A program made the position numbers and the translations under genes. This document shows, piece after piece, positions 26,397-35,844 of a stretch of 64,000 nucleotides of DNA. The notes beneath the pieces are model-generated. The model was not told the origin of the DNA, searched no databases, and saw nothing but the letters and a program-made list of their open reading frames with translations. The DNA comes from JBHIKY01 sp042139015 (lineage in GTDB: Bacteria; Bacillota; Bacilli; Bacillales; Marinococcaceae): the NCBI RefSeq assembly GCF_042139015.1, contig NZ_JBHIKY010000007.1, positions 151,632 through 215,631 on the forward strand. The letters are read 5' to 3'. Numbering within the stretch: the stretch's first letter is position 1; each line of letters opens with the position of its first letter.

Positions 26397-27296
26397 ATGA
26401 ACCTGCAAACATATAATCTTTTTTGCTATGCAGTTGAGGAAAAAAGTATCAGCGGGGCAGCAAAACGAGCATTTTTATCCCAGCCTGCTGTTACAAAGCA
26501 TATCAGGCAGCTTGAAGAACATTATGAATCACTTCTTTTTCAGAGAGAGAGTAACACTATTACTCTTACGGAAGCAGGCGAGCGTCTTTATTATTACGCT
26601 AAAAATATTGTTCAAGAGTATGAACAGTCAAAAGAAGCGATAAATAATATCCGCGGCACTCAAACTCAGTCTCTGCTTATAGGCTCTTCTTATACACTTG
26701 GGGAATATGTTCTTCCCGAAATAATTAGCGCATTTCAATCCAAATCCTTAGATTTAAGCATTCAGCTTTCCATAAGCAGTACACCGGAAATTTTGGAAGA
26801 CCTTGAGGAAGGAGTAATTGACGCGGCTTTTGTGGAAGGAGAAGTAGAAAATCCTGCGTTAGATATGCGGGAAATAGCCAGAGATGAAATTGTATTAATT
26901 GTAGCAGCAGAACACCCTTGGGCAAAAAAAAGAAATATCGTTCCTAAAAATTTATTAGAAGGAAGAATGATTAGAAGGGAAAAAACCTCCGCTACGAGAA
27001 AGATCATAGAAAAACACCTTGGAGAAAAATTGAAGCTGCATTCGTTCAACCATACCTTAGAACTCGGGACGACTCAGGCGATAAAAAGTGCAGTGATATC
27101 CGGACTTGGATACGGGTATGTTTCCAGGCTCACCGTCCGCCAGGAGCTGAGGGCAGGGCTGCTTCATGAAGTAAATGTTTCCGGCATTCATATTCAGCGT
27201 CCCTTATGGGTGGCTTCTAGAATCCAGCGTTTCCCAAAGGAATCGACGATTGCATTCACTGATTTTGCCCAGCATTTTCTTCTCGAAAAACAATGA
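26397..27296 (+). CDS. LysR-family regulator
   Basis: 299 residues with a typical N-terminal helix-turn-helix (KSISGAAKRAFLSQPAVTKH, about 16-36) and a full effector domain. It follows the TSUP permease by 17 bp, with an AGAGG-type ribosome binding site. Similar in layout to CysL/YtlI regulators of sulfur metabolism, but the ligand is not deducible. Confidence 0.87.
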   Translation: MNLQTYNLFCYAVEEKSISGAAKRAFLSQPAVTKHIRQLEEHYESLLFQRESNTITLTEAGERLYYYAKNIVQEYEQSKEAINNIRGTQTQSLLIGSSYTLGEYVLPEIISAFQSKSLDLSIQLSISSTPEILEDLEEGVIDAAFVEGEVENPALDMREIARDEIVLIVAAEHPWAKKRNIVPKNLLEGRMIRREKTSATRKIIEKHLGEKLKLHSFNHTLELGTTQAIKSAVISGLGYGYVSRLTVRQELRAGLLHEVNVSGIHIQRPLWVASRIQRFPKESTIAFTDFAQHFLLEKQ

Positions 27297-27300
27297 CAAA

Positions 27301-27774
27301 TTAATCTCTTTTTATCATTGTTATAAACTTCAGATTTTCATTGTGAAAGCTCGCTGCTTCTGAAAATCCTGCCTTTTTATACAGATGAACAGCACGCTTA
27401 TTAAACGCAGCAACAGAGAGTCGCAGCGGATAACGCGGCTCCTCTCTTTTCACCTCATTGATAATGTGAGAAAGAAAAATCCTTCCATAACCAAGTCCGG
27501 TGTATTCAGGATTCATGCCCAGACCGACATCCGTAGCGTTTTCCTCATAAACGGTGGTTCGATAGCCTGCCGGCACCCTGGCAGGATGTCCCGTGCAATA
27601 AAATCCAATAAGCTCCTTGTTTTCATTTACAACAGCCCGGTATAAATCGCGCAGCAGTTCCTGCATGGCAAGTGCAGTAAATCGTTGATTGTAAAAGTCA
27701 TAAGGAGCTTCATATTTCCAATGCAAAACAGCATGAGCAAATCCAGGCTTCATTTTTGTTGAGTATAATTTCAT
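27301..27774 (-). CDS. GNAT family N-acetyltransferase
   Basis: 157 residues; acetyl-CoA-binding motif NPEYTGLGYGRIFLSHIINE (residues 93-112) and closing LSVAAFNKRAVHLYKKAGF. Acceptor unknown. It ends convergently with the LysR gene, 4 bp apart. Confidence 0.83.
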   Translation of the reverse strand: MKLYSTKMKPGFAHAVLHWKYEAPYDFYNQRFTALAMQELLRDLYRAVVNENKELIGFYCTGHPARVPAGYRTTVYEENATDVGLGMNPEYTGLGYGRIFLSHIINEVKREEPRYPLRLSVAAFNKRAVHLYKKAGFSEAASFHNENLKFITMIKRD

Positions 27775-27789
27775 GCTTCAGCAGCTCCC

Positions 27790-28227
27790 TCAGCGGCTCA
27801 TCGTCAATCGTAAACTCCAGGATGACTTTTTAATATTATCTTCTATGCAGAAGCCTTTACATTCATAGACTTCTGTACTTAGTTGTGTCAGCATTTCAAC
27901 ACTATTAAAATCCGAGTTTTCAGCTTTATATTTCAGCATCATTGTATTTTCCATAATGAAAATGGTTCCATTTATGCTCCCCTGTTCTGGATGATAAGTT
28001 GATAAGGCTGCACTTTCATCCAGTCCTTCTATCGGCGAAACGGAAAAGTTTGTGGTGTGTATTACCTCCTTTTCCGGGTGGTACAGATTATATTTTTGTT
28101 CAATGTACCAGGTTTGAGGATCATGAATAATGTTAATTTGTCCTTCTGCTTTTATCTTATTTTCATTATTATCATAATAAAGCCCCTTCACCAGCCAGGT
28201 GGACTCCTGGAATAAAAAAGTATGCAT
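27790..28227 (-). CDS. Hypothetical protein
   Basis: 145 residues from the ATG at 28227, where GGGAGG lies 10 nt upstream; an ATG at 28254 would overlap the SDR gene and has no such site. Beta-rich sequence with several Tyr/Trp, repeated turns (IIHDPQTWYIEQKYNLYHPE) and two cysteines close together near the end (ECKGFC). No signal peptide or membrane segment. I do not recognise the family. It is coupled to the SDR gene (17 bp). Confidence 0.7.
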   Translation of the reverse strand: MHTFLFQESTWLVKGLYYDNNENKIKAEGQINIIHDPQTWYIEQKYNLYHPEKEVIHTTNFSVSPIEGLDESAALSTYHPEQGSINGTIFIMENTMMLKYKAENSDFNSVEMLTQLSTEVYECKGFCIEDNIKKSSWSLRLTMSR

Positions 28228-28243
28228 GTGTGTCCCATCCTCC

Positions 28244-28990
28244 CTAGTGTTCATAAATCATTTTTCTTGTCATCCCGCCATCAATTACAAGATTTTCTCC
28301 ATTAATAAAATTATTGGCTGAATCACCAAGGAATAGACAAGCTTTTGCAATATCTTCAGGCCTGCCAACCCGGTTGGCCCAATGCTGACTGTGATCCTTC
28401 CTTCTTAAGTTATTATAGTTGCCAGTTTCGATCCATCCTGGTGATATTGCATTCACAGTTATTTCATAAGGAGCAAAGGAAGCTGCCATGGCATGAGTAA
28501 GACCAAGAATTCCTGATTTTGCTGCTGCATATGCCTCAGAATCGGGCTCTGACATGCTTGCTCTGGTAGAGGCAATGTTGATAATCGTGCCGCCGCCTAT
28601 TTCTTTCATAATCAGAGCTGCTTGCTTTGAGCATAGAAACACACTGCGAAGATTTGTCTGCATCACATTTTCCCAATCCTCCAGTGAAAGCTTAAATGGA
28701 GATGTGAAGGAAGCTATTCCGGCATTATTGATAAGAATGTCAATTGTCCCATATTTTTCAGATGTATGTTTGAAAAGCGACTCTATATGTGAAGGCTTTT
28801 TCACATCAGTTTTCACATATTCAACCGTGTATCCTTTTTCTTTAAGCTCATTTTCACAGACCATCCCTGCTTCTTCATGATAATCTGCAATGATGACTAC
28901 TGCTCCTTCAGCTGCAAAAGCTTCAGCCGCTGCTTTCCCAATCCCTTGTGCCGCTCCAGTTATAATAATAATCTTGTGCTGATAGGACAT
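28244..28990 (-). CDS. Short-chain dehydrogenase/reductase
   Basis: 248 residues, classical SDR. NAD(P) loop TGAAQGIG (11-18), NNAG (88-91), catalytic Ser141, Tyr154 and Lys158 (YAAAK), and the PG-W motif AISPGWIETG. An Asp at the end of strand 2 (IIADYHE) favours NAD over NADP. The substrate is unknown. GGGAGG precedes the ATG. Confidence 0.9.
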   Translation of the reverse strand: MSYQHKIIIITGAAQGIGKAAAEAFAAEGAVVIIADYHEEAGMVCENELKEKGYTVEYVKTDVKKPSHIESLFKHTSEKYGTIDILINNAGIASFTSPFKLSLEDWENVMQTNLRSVFLCSKQAALIMKEIGGGTIINIASTRASMSEPDSEAYAAAKSGILGLTHAMAASFAPYEITVNAISPGWIETGNYNNLRRKDHSQHWANRVGRPEDIAKACLFLGDSANNFINGENLVIDGGMTRKMIYEH

Positions 28991-29144
28991 GGCAACTCCT
29001 CCCTTTTCTTTCGTTTGTTATTATCACTCTAAAAAGCAAAAGCATTTTAGTCAAGAACAGAGTGGTCAAAAGCACCTGCTAATAAAAACATGTTTAAAAC
29101 AAATACTAAAAAAGTATATACAATAACAATCAAGGAGAAAAATC

Positions 29145-29372
29145 ATGAAGATATTAGGAATTTTTGTATTCATTTTCATCCTATCCATTACATTTAGTTT
29201 GTTAATTGATATTCTTTTAGGATTTTCTCTATCTCAAGCTTTGCTCAGTTTACGAAATCCATTTTGGGTAATTGAGACAGGTGAATATGTAATGATAGCG
29301 GGATTTCTAGTGTTAACAGTAACCATTCATTTTTTACTCAAGTTAAAAGACATGGAAAATGATTCTAAATAA
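29145..29372 (+). CDS. Small two-helix membrane protein
   Basis: 75 residues with two hydrophobic helices (4-27 and 47-66) joined by a short loop and a charged tail. AAGGAG sits 8 nt before the ATG, supporting a real gene. It converges on the germination operon and overlaps the end of the gerB-type gene by 8 bp. No family recognised. Confidence 0.65.
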   Translation: MKILGIFVFIFILSITFSLLIDILLGFSLSQALLSLRNPFWVIETGEYVMIAGFLVLTVTIHFLLKLKDMENDSK

Positions 29373-30468
29373 CTTTGGTACTGAATCTATGTTGGATGAA
29401 TGCAATGACTAACATGATCGCTGGAAGCAGAATATGTAAGGGAATATGTAAAATATACGGTGCAATCCCTGTCCCTTCTTCAATATGCTCAGTAAAATCA
29501 GATGCAATGGTGACGGATAAAAAGAGAACAATAATTCCCGCAGGAAAAATAATCTGTCGATGTGTTTTCAGCTTGAACAAATCGACAATTCCAATCACTG
29601 CACCATAGAAAAAGAGAGAAATTTTAAAGAACATCGTGATTAAAAAAGGAAAGATTACGAGTGCATCAAGCCGTTGAATAAAATCAAACAGATTCACTTT
29701 ACCAACGGTCGATAATAATGGAAAAATAGCTCTCTCCACTTCTTCCACACCAAGGACGGAAATATTCAATGCTGCGGTACCACTTAAAATTATGCCACTG
29801 AGAATTATAGTTGAAATACCTACATTTTTAACTAATTCAGGTCGGTTCAAATAAGGAAGAAGCATTGTAAATATAATAATCTCTCCAAATGGGAAATAGG
29901 TTAGTAAGGGAAATGCAGTGGTAAAAACCGGTTTCCATCCATTTTCCAATAACGGACGCAGATGCTGGAAGTCAAAATTACCAGAAAGAAGTATAAAAGT
30001 ATTTCCGAGGATTCCAAATAAAATTAAAATAACAATAAATACCTCTCCAGTTCTAGCTAATACTTCAATTCCCAAGTAAAGCACATAACAACTAGTAAGT
30101 ATCAACAATATACTGATTGCTAATAATGGGGTCTGCGGTAAGGATGAAGTAAGCATTAAGTCACTGAAATCTCGCAGGTTCCGAGAAGCGGAATATAAAA
30201 AATATATGACATAAAGCAAACCGACACACCATCCTAAATATCTGCCAAATATTTTTCTTGCATAGCCAGTAAGAGGTAGAGTGGGGTACTTCCGAAATAA
30301 AATATAATAAAGAAAAAATAAAGCCACTCCTCCCCCCATTCCGATCAAAATTGAAAGCCATGCATCTTTTCCTGCCTCACTTCCAAGACTTACTACCAGG
30401 GCACTTCCCAAATTAAATATTAACATGATGGCAAACATTTGAATGACACTAAGTTTAGCTTTCTCCAC
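29365..30468 (-). CDS. GerA-type germination receptor permease subunit (GerAB/GerKB)
   Basis: 367 residues, ten hydrophobic helices of the spore-germination APC-superfamily permease. The third gene of an A-C-B operon, starting 24 bp after the C subunit. In the inner spore membrane the B subunit binds or passes the germinant; the ligand cannot be read here. Confidence 0.92.
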   Translation of the reverse strand: MEKAKLSVIQMFAIMLIFNLGSALVVSLGSEAGKDAWLSILIGMGGGVALFFLYYILFRKYPTLPLTGYARKIFGRYLGWCVGLLYVIYFLYSASRNLRDFSDLMLTSSLPQTPLLAISILLILTSCYVLYLGIEVLARTGEVFIVILILFGILGNTFILLSGNFDFQHLRPLLENGWKPVFTTAFPLLTYFPFGEIIIFTMLLPYLNRPELVKNVGISTIILSGIILSGTAALNISVLGVEEVERAIFPLLSTVGKVNLFDFIQRLDALVIFPFLITMFFKISLFFYGAVIGIVDLFKLKTHRQIIFPAGIIVLFLSVTIASDFTEHIEEGTGIAPYILHIPLHILLPAIMLVIAFIQHRFSTKVI

Positions 30469-30492
30469 TTTTGAAAGAAGACCCCTTTCGTA

Positions 30493-31719
30493 TTAAGTCA
30501 ATTTTGATTTTGTTCTCAATCCGGTGCGTCGAATGAATGATTTTACATCCACGTTAACAACTGTCTCTGAAAAGATTTCTTCCTCCCATTCCTTTTCTAT
30601 TCTTTTCCACCACTTTTTGTCTGCAATATTGATATTTTCACCAAAATCAAAAATATCACTTTCATCACCTTTTGCTGCCATAACAGCGGCCCTCACTTCT
30701 TTTTTAATTTCATTAGCAAGCTGTTTTTCCAGCTTTTTAATAACCTTGCTTTCCGCCAGATTCACCGGACATTGAATTTCGGTAATCTCTCCTTCTGCAC
30801 GAACGAAAACGTTTATAACCGGTTTTCGGTTTATGTCGTCGACTTTTATATCAGTTTTGGCGCGTACTATCTCAACTGATATCATATCTTTTTTTCCTTC
30901 ACAATCTAGGTTTATACTCGTTTTATTTATATTGTCAGTCACCCATGTTACACCGCGTGAGGCGTCCTGTTCTAGCCAGCTTTCCAGCCTGCCTTTCTTG
31001 AAAAGAGCAAGGCCTTCTATTTCAATCCCGGTAGAAGGTGTGATTTGCTGCATATTGTCTGCTTTATTGCCTGTTTCTATATCTCCATTAATTATAATTC
31101 CTGGTATAACGAGACTTCCGCTTCTTAGTTTCTCAATAATATTATCTGCAGAGGTGAGATAATAATCTCCCAAATCTTTATGTGCCGCCTTCAGACTGCT
31201 GACAATTTTTTCAGATGGAATACTCTCTAACGTAGTTGTAATTGTAAGAGCCTCCTCTGCGGTATTACCTTTTACAATTAAGACAGGAAAAAGCGACCTA
31301 AATTCAGAATCTCGTTCTATCACATCAAAGACTTCTTGGATTCCTTCTTGTGCCAGATCCTCCCCAATCACCATTAGTTGAATGTGCGGCAGGAATAGCT
31401 GACCACTCTTTTTGGGAAGACTTTTAATCGCCTCTGAAACAGTACTGCCAGTAGAGGAGTAATTTCTAACAGGAGACGCTTGTTCTGTACTCCCCCTTTG
31501 ACCTCCGGCAACCTGGGGAGGATTTACAATCTGCACGGTAACACGGTAACGACTTTCTACAGTTTCCCCGCCTTTATCAATACCAATACCAGATATAATC
31601 CCTATATCCTGTAATTCGGCACTGTCCCAGCACCCTGCTAGTAAAGTGGTGATCAATAGTGATAAGCAATATAAGAATGGTTTTAATTTTAATGAAGAAT
31701 TCTTTGGATCATTATTCAT
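30493..31719 (-). CDS. GerA-type germination receptor lipoprotein subunit (GerAC/GerKC)
   Basis: 408 residues with a lipoprotein signal: hydrophobic stretch then LLAGCWDSAELQDIG, Cys29 being the lipidated residue and CWD-ELQDIGII being the Ger(x)C hallmark. It overlaps the A subunit by 8 bp. Extracytoplasmic subunit of the receptor. Confidence 0.94.
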   Translation of the reverse strand: MNNDPKNSSLKLKPFLYCLSLLITTLLAGCWDSAELQDIGIISGIGIDKGGETVESRYRVTVQIVNPPQVAGGQRGSTEQASPVRNYSSTGSTVSEAIKSLPKKSGQLFLPHIQLMVIGEDLAQEGIQEVFDVIERDSEFRSLFPVLIVKGNTAEEALTITTTLESIPSEKIVSSLKAAHKDLGDYYLTSADNIIEKLRSGSLVIPGIIINGDIETGNKADNMQQITPSTGIEIEGLALFKKGRLESWLEQDASRGVTWVTDNINKTSINLDCEGKKDMISVEIVRAKTDIKVDDINRKPVINVFVRAEGEITEIQCPVNLAESKVIKKLEKQLANEIKKEVRAAVMAAKGDESDIFDFGENINIADKKWWKRIEKEWEEEIFSETVVNVDVKSFIRRTGLRTKSKLT

Positions 31720-33325
31720 TATTATTTCCTTTACTTTTAGCTATTGTTTTTCCGCTATTTTGTGTCAGCCCACTCCTGGTAACATTTATTTGGCTGATCA
31801 GATGCGGCCTTTTTGTCAAAAACTTCTTTGGCAGGCGGAAGATAACATCTTGTTGATCAGAAAGGTTAAATGGAGCCATAGGAGTTAAGTACGGAATTCC
31901 AAAAGATCGAAGGCTTACAGTATGAGCCAATAAAGCGATTGCTCCTAACCCAACTCCGTAGAGTCCAAATAAACTAGCCAATATCATCATGCCAAATCGC
32001 ATTAACCTCGTAGCATCTGTCATCGAGTAATGAGGAATCGTAAAGCTTGCTATAGCCGTTGCTGCCACTATAATTACCATTGCACTGGATACGATACCCG
32101 CCATCACTGCTGCCTCACCGATAACAAGAGCACCTACAATAGAAACAGCCTGTCCCACCTGGCGCGGCATACGGAGACCAGCTTCACGCAAAATTTCAAA
32201 TGTAAATTCCATTAATAAGGCTTCGATAATTACAGGAAATGGAATACCTTCTCGCTGTGATGCGAGGTTAATAAGGAGCGGCGTCGGAATTAACTCAGGA
32301 TGAAACGATACAAACGCAATGAAAAGAGACGAACCAAACAGGGTGATAAAAAAGGATAATACCCTGATAATTCTTAAAAAGGAGGCGATACTCCACGTCA
32401 AATAATAATCCTCAGCTGATTGAAAAAACTGGATAAATGTCGCTGGCAAAATTAAAGGAACCGGTGTACCGTCAACAAAAATTGTTACACGTCCTTCGAG
32501 CAGGTTTCCTGAAACGACATCTGGGCGCTCTGTTACCAAAATGGTAGGCAAGGGAGTCCAAAAATCATCAGTGATCCACTCTTCGATCGTATTCGAGCCA
32601 AGAACTTCAGCAACATCTATCTTATTCAAACGATCTTTTACTTCTCGGAGCAGCTTCTCGCTTGCGATCCCTTTTATATACATAATGGCAACCTCTGTTT
32701 GAGTAATGCTGCCAATCTTCATTGTTTCCAACCATAGACTGGGGCTTTTTATTCTGGCTCGGACCATAGCAGTATTTGTAAGAAGCGACTCTGTAAAACT
32801 GTCTTTAGGACCACGAATGGATACTTCTGAAGTAGGTTCTGTAATGGACCTCACTTCTCTGTCTTCTAAAGCACATCCAAGTGCATGATTCCACCCATCA
32901 ACCAAAACAATTGTTTGGCCTGCCAGTAGCAGAAGAAATAATTCGTTCAAATTTTTTATTTCCTCAACTTTAGTGATAGGAAGCAAGCTTTCTTTCATAA
33001 AATTTCCCATTTGTTCTGGAGACAATGCTTCCTCATTTTCCATCAGAGGAATTTCACTCATTAGTCTTTCCATAATAAAACTACCCGTCATTTTTTTATC
33101 TGCTAATCCATCAATGTATATAGAAGCAGCTCTATGAAGCATTGGTTTTCCCATTTTAAATACACGAACAATTAAATCACTGCTGTTTCCGAATTTCCCT
33201 CGGATTTCTTCAAGATTTTCCTCTAAACATTGATTCAGTTCCTTTGGCTCTAAAGTTATTTCATTTTTTTCCTCAGAGAGCCTTTTTCTTCGTCTCCTGG
33301 TTATTCGATTCCGAGAATTATTCAT
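31712..33325 (-). CDS. GerA-type germination receptor subunit A (GerAA/GerKA)
   Basis: 537 residues: a soluble N-terminal domain of about 290 residues (including the GPKDSFTESLLTNTAMVR region, a GerA hallmark) and five or so C-terminal membrane helices. First gene of the operon, which by content should be expressed in the forespore. GGAGTG precedes the ATG. Confidence 0.95.
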   Translation of the reverse strand: MNNSRNRITRRRRKRLSEEKNEITLEPKELNQCLEENLEEIRGKFGNSSDLIVRVFKMGKPMLHRAASIYIDGLADKKMTGSFIMERLMSEIPLMENEEALSPEQMGNFMKESLLPITKVEEIKNLNELFLLLLAGQTIVLVDGWNHALGCALEDREVRSITEPTSEVSIRGPKDSFTESLLTNTAMVRARIKSPSLWLETMKIGSITQTEVAIMYIKGIASEKLLREVKDRLNKIDVAEVLGSNTIEEWITDDFWTPLPTILVTERPDVVSGNLLEGRVTIFVDGTPVPLILPATFIQFFQSAEDYYLTWSIASFLRIIRVLSFFITLFGSSLFIAFVSFHPELIPTPLLINLASQREGIPFPVIIEALLMEFTFEILREAGLRMPRQVGQAVSIVGALVIGEAAVMAGIVSSAMVIIVAATAIASFTIPHYSMTDATRLMRFGMMILASLFGLYGVGLGAIALLAHTVSLRSFGIPYLTPMAPFNLSDQQDVIFRLPKKFLTKRPHLISQINVTRSGLTQNSGKTIAKSKGNNNE

Positions 33326-33344
33326 CTACCGTACACTCCATATC

Positions 33345-33374
33345 TAGAATGCTTCAAATCTTACATTGAATTCT
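33345..33374 (-). promoter_or_regulatory. Possible sigma-G promoter of the ger operon
   Basis: Minus strand AGAATT, 17 nt, CATTCTA, about 20 bp before the operon start. The -10 fits the sigma-G pattern CATnnTA well; the -35 is only fair. Confidence 0.4.
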
Positions 33375-33440
33375 TTTCTAGCATGCCTATTTTCTAATTG
33401 TTCATACTGAACTAACACGAGAAATAAAGGAGCATTACAC

Positions 33441-33477
33441 AAAAAAGCTGTTTCATCAAAGGACGAAGCAGCTTTTA
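33441..33477 (-). terminator. Terminator of the Cys-rich gene
   Basis: AAAAGCTG...CAGCTTTTTT on the minus strand with an inner TTC/GAA pairing. Confidence 0.75.
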
Positions 33478-33522
33478 AATATTCCTTGTTCACGCATTAT
33501 AGTTGTTCGGTAAAGATTACTG

Positions 33523-33843
33523 TTACGCAGCCATTTCCCGGCACGCTTTTGCGCAGGAATAACATGCTTCCGCGCAGCGCTGGCAGTGGTCATGGTCGTG
33601 TTTCGAGCATTCATCCCCGCATGCCTGGCAGATTTCAGCACATAATCCGCAAATTTGATTTGCGAAGGGGCTGTTACGCTGCATGGCCTGCGCAGCAAAC
33701 CCACAAATATCTGCACACTCACGATCGGTGCGAATGCATTCACTTATCATTTTCACATCACTTTCCTGCAGACAAGCATCATAGCAGGTATTGCAGGCCT
33801 CCATGCAGTTTAAGCACTCTCGAATACATTCTTCATACGTCAT
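33523..33843 (-). CDS. Cys-rich four-helix-bundle copper-binding protein (Csp/YhjQ type)
   Basis: 106 residues, 19 of them cysteines spaced C-x2-C and C-x3-C along helices (for example ECLNCMEACNTCYDAC and CGLCAEICQACGDEC), plus HDHDHC. This matches cytosolic copper storage protein Csp3 and Bacillus YhjQ (DUF326 repeats), which line the core of a four-helix bundle with thiols to hold Cu(I). No signal peptide, so cytosolic. Monocistronic. Confidence 0.9.
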   Translation of the reverse strand: MTYEECIRECLNCMEACNTCYDACLQESDVKMISECIRTDRECADICGFAAQAMQRNSPFANQICGLCAEICQACGDECSKHDHDHCQRCAEACYSCAKACREMAA

Positions 33844-34362
33844 ATCGACGCCCCCTTTATATTTTATCTAGGAAATGTGTTCTCGCAACTGGGATTTCTC
33901 TAACAGCATTCCCACAAATTGTGAAGAAAAATTGAAGGAATTTATTTTTTTATTAGGTCGACATAAGTCATTTTCACAACGAAAAATGCGAATATTAAAA
34001 TCTACTTTCTCTTTGTCATTCGACTTTCGCTTCAGGCGAACGCTTTCCGTGGGCTTGGCCTCAGCCTCCTCAGCAGCAAAAAGCTGCCTGCGGGGTCTTC
34101 ACCTCAAGCTAGTCCCACAGGAGTCGTCGCCTTACGCTACAATCGAATGTTCGTGTTTTATATTCTGAATCGCACTTATGAAATTGATTTGGTCTGATTT
34201 TGTTTTGGAACTGCCAGGGTCTTACCGATAAAAAAAATCTCCACGAAAACGAAGGAATCAATCGTGAAAAAAGGATTCGTTATATTTTCGGAAGACCTGT
34301 CATGAACCGCTTGAGATCGTGATACAATTAGACTACATCAGCTATTGAGGTGATATTCTACG
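33844..34362. other. 519-bp gene-free interval with a repeat
   Basis: Contains only dispersed repeat copy B (34025-34189) and AT-rich DNA. No gene seen. Confidence 0.6.
34025..34189 (+). repeat. Dispersed intergenic repeat, copy B
   Basis: About 165 bp, colinear with 24877-25069 but without its 35-base insertion; the two are close to identical over their first 40 bases and over GGAGTCGTCGCCTTACGCTA. Ends GCACTTATGAAATTGATT. Confidence 0.85.
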
Positions 34363-34986
34363 ATGGAATTAATTGTGCTATTATCATTTCTCGGAACCGC
34401 CGCTGCACTTACGATTGCCCCTGGCCCCGATATTTTATTTGTAGCTGCTCAAAGCAGCATTCAAAATAAAAAAGCAGGAATCATTACTGCTTTGGGGCTT
34501 TGCACTGGACTGCTCGTTCATATCACAGCAGCCGCTGCCGGCATTTCCGCTTTACTTTATCAATCATCAGTAACATTTACAGCCGTAAAAATTACCGGTG
34601 CTGCTTATTTACTCTATCTCGCATGGCAGGCTTTCCGCTCTAAAAATGGCTCTGAATCGTCCAGCACTCATACTGAAATTCTATATAGTGATTTATATAA
34701 AAAAGGAATTCTCATGAATTTGCTTAATCCAAAGGTATCTTTATTTTTTCTCGCGTTGCTTCCTCAATTTACTACCACTGGCTCTCTGCCGATAGTCTGG
34801 CAGATATTCATTCTAGGCGTAATATTCCTGGTGCAGGCGCTCATTATTTTTTCAGTTGTCAGTATTTTAGCCGGGAAAATCAATCAGTGGCTGACCGGCA
34901 GTTCACGTTTTTCCAAACGATTGAATTTCTTACAAGGCAGCTTGTTTACAGTCATCGGCCTGCAAATATTGTTCAGTGAAAAATAA
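34363..34986 (+). CDS. LysE/RhtB-family exporter
   Basis: 207 residues, six hydrophobic helices, with the LysE N-terminal signature APGPDILFVAAQSSIQ and KGILMNLLNPKVSLFFLALL. Exports amino acids or similar small molecules; the substrate is unknown. Followed by its own terminator. Confidence 0.9.
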   Translation: MELIVLLSFLGTAAALTIAPGPDILFVAAQSSIQNKKAGIITALGLCTGLLVHITAAAAGISALLYQSSVTFTAVKITGAAYLLYLAWQAFRSKNGSESSSTHTEILYSDLYKKGILMNLLNPKVSLFFLALLPQFTTTGSLPIVWQIFILGVIFLVQALIIFSVVSILAGKINQWLTGSSRFSKRLNFLQGSLFTVIGLQILFSEK

Positions 34987-34998
34987 ATAAAACGAAAT

Positions 34999-35034
34999 GA
35001 AGCAGCCAGGAACATTTCCCTGACTGCTTCTTAA
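34999..35034 (+). terminator. Terminator of the LysE gene
   Basis: GAAGCAG-C-CAGG ... CCTG-A-CTGCTTC stem then TTA. The T-run is weak. Confidence 0.6.
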
Positions 35035-35039
35035 TGGAT

Positions 35040-35438
35040 CAGTTATTCGTTTAATACAGCTTCGGCCATTTTTCGATGCTCTTCTTTTCCTGTGAGCACA
35101 GCAAATTCTGCAATTGGCTGCTGGATAAGCTGCATTCCTTTCGATGATATGCTCCAGCATGCCTTCCCATACCTTACCTCTGGCTCTTTCATAGGCATGA
35201 AGCACTCTATCTGTGCCTGAATTTCCAAAGATGGCGTACATTATCACAAAATCAACAGCAGGATCTGTCACTTCTGCTTCTGGCCAGTCTAGTACCTGAT
35301 AAGCTTTAAAGCCCGGTACTCAGCCTCAGCACGTTCTAGCACAACCCCGCGGCGCGGGGAACGAAGCACCCATTTTGACCCTTCTTGATCTCTTCCAAAT
35401 ACAACGGTGAAATCCATTCCTGATTGATCTGTAAGCAT
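35040..35438 (-). pseudogene. Decayed macrolide 2'-phosphotransferase (mph-like)
   Basis: Reading the minus strand from the ATG at 35438, GMDFTVVFGRDQEGSKWVLR and SPRRGVVLERAEAEYRALKL match the N-terminal kinase lobe of Mph-type phosphotransferases. The frame then jumps straight into VLDWPEAEVTDPAVDFVIMY, the C-lobe metal-binding loop and following helix, so the central part with the HGDLH-type catalytic loop is deleted. A further frameshift near 35130 splits the C-terminal PIAEFAVLTGKEEHRKMAEA. No intact kinase can be made. Confidence 0.75.
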
Positions 35439-35465
35439 AGTATATCTTATGAATGAAGGCACGTC

Positions 35466-35843
35466 TTAATGCGTTTGATAAAGCTCTGCTTGTTGAAAGT
35501 CAATGATAAACTGGTGTTTCTTTAAAATGTCGAGCCCAATTAAGCCGGGATGATTTTCAGGGAGCAGGCCGATATCAACCCTTACATTTTTTATTATATA
35601 TAGCCCTATATCAATTTTATCCATCGTTTTCATAAAGAACGGAGCTGTTCCACCTATTCCATAAGCTTCGTATATAGCATCTCCATTTTCATAGGTGACG
35701 CCTACAGCTTCTAATACGTCCGGACTGATAATCGTGTGAGAGGAGCCGGTGTCTATAATCATGTTTCCAATAAGTGTAGATTTACCACGAAAAGTAACAG
35801 TAATAGCTGCTGTCATCAAATCTCCATCATAGCTGAGTTTCAT
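35466..35843 (-). CDS. Retropepsin-like aspartic protease domain protein
   Basis: 125 residues, one single pepsin half-domain. The catalytic loop IIDTGSSHTIIS (Asp31) and the flap-distal GLIGLDIL motif (the hydrophobic-hydrophobic-Gly of clan AA) are intact, so a homodimer would form an active site as in retropepsins. No membrane segment or signal. It follows a small gene with 1 bp between them, so they act together. Substrate unknown. Confidence 0.85.
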   Translation of the reverse strand: MKLSYDGDLMTAAITVTFRGKSTLIGNMIIDTGSSHTIISPDVLEAVGVTYENGDAIYEAYGIGGTAPFFMKTMDKIDIGLYIIKNVRVDIGLLPENHPGLIGLDILKKHQFIIDFQQAELYQTH

Positions 35844-35844
35844 C

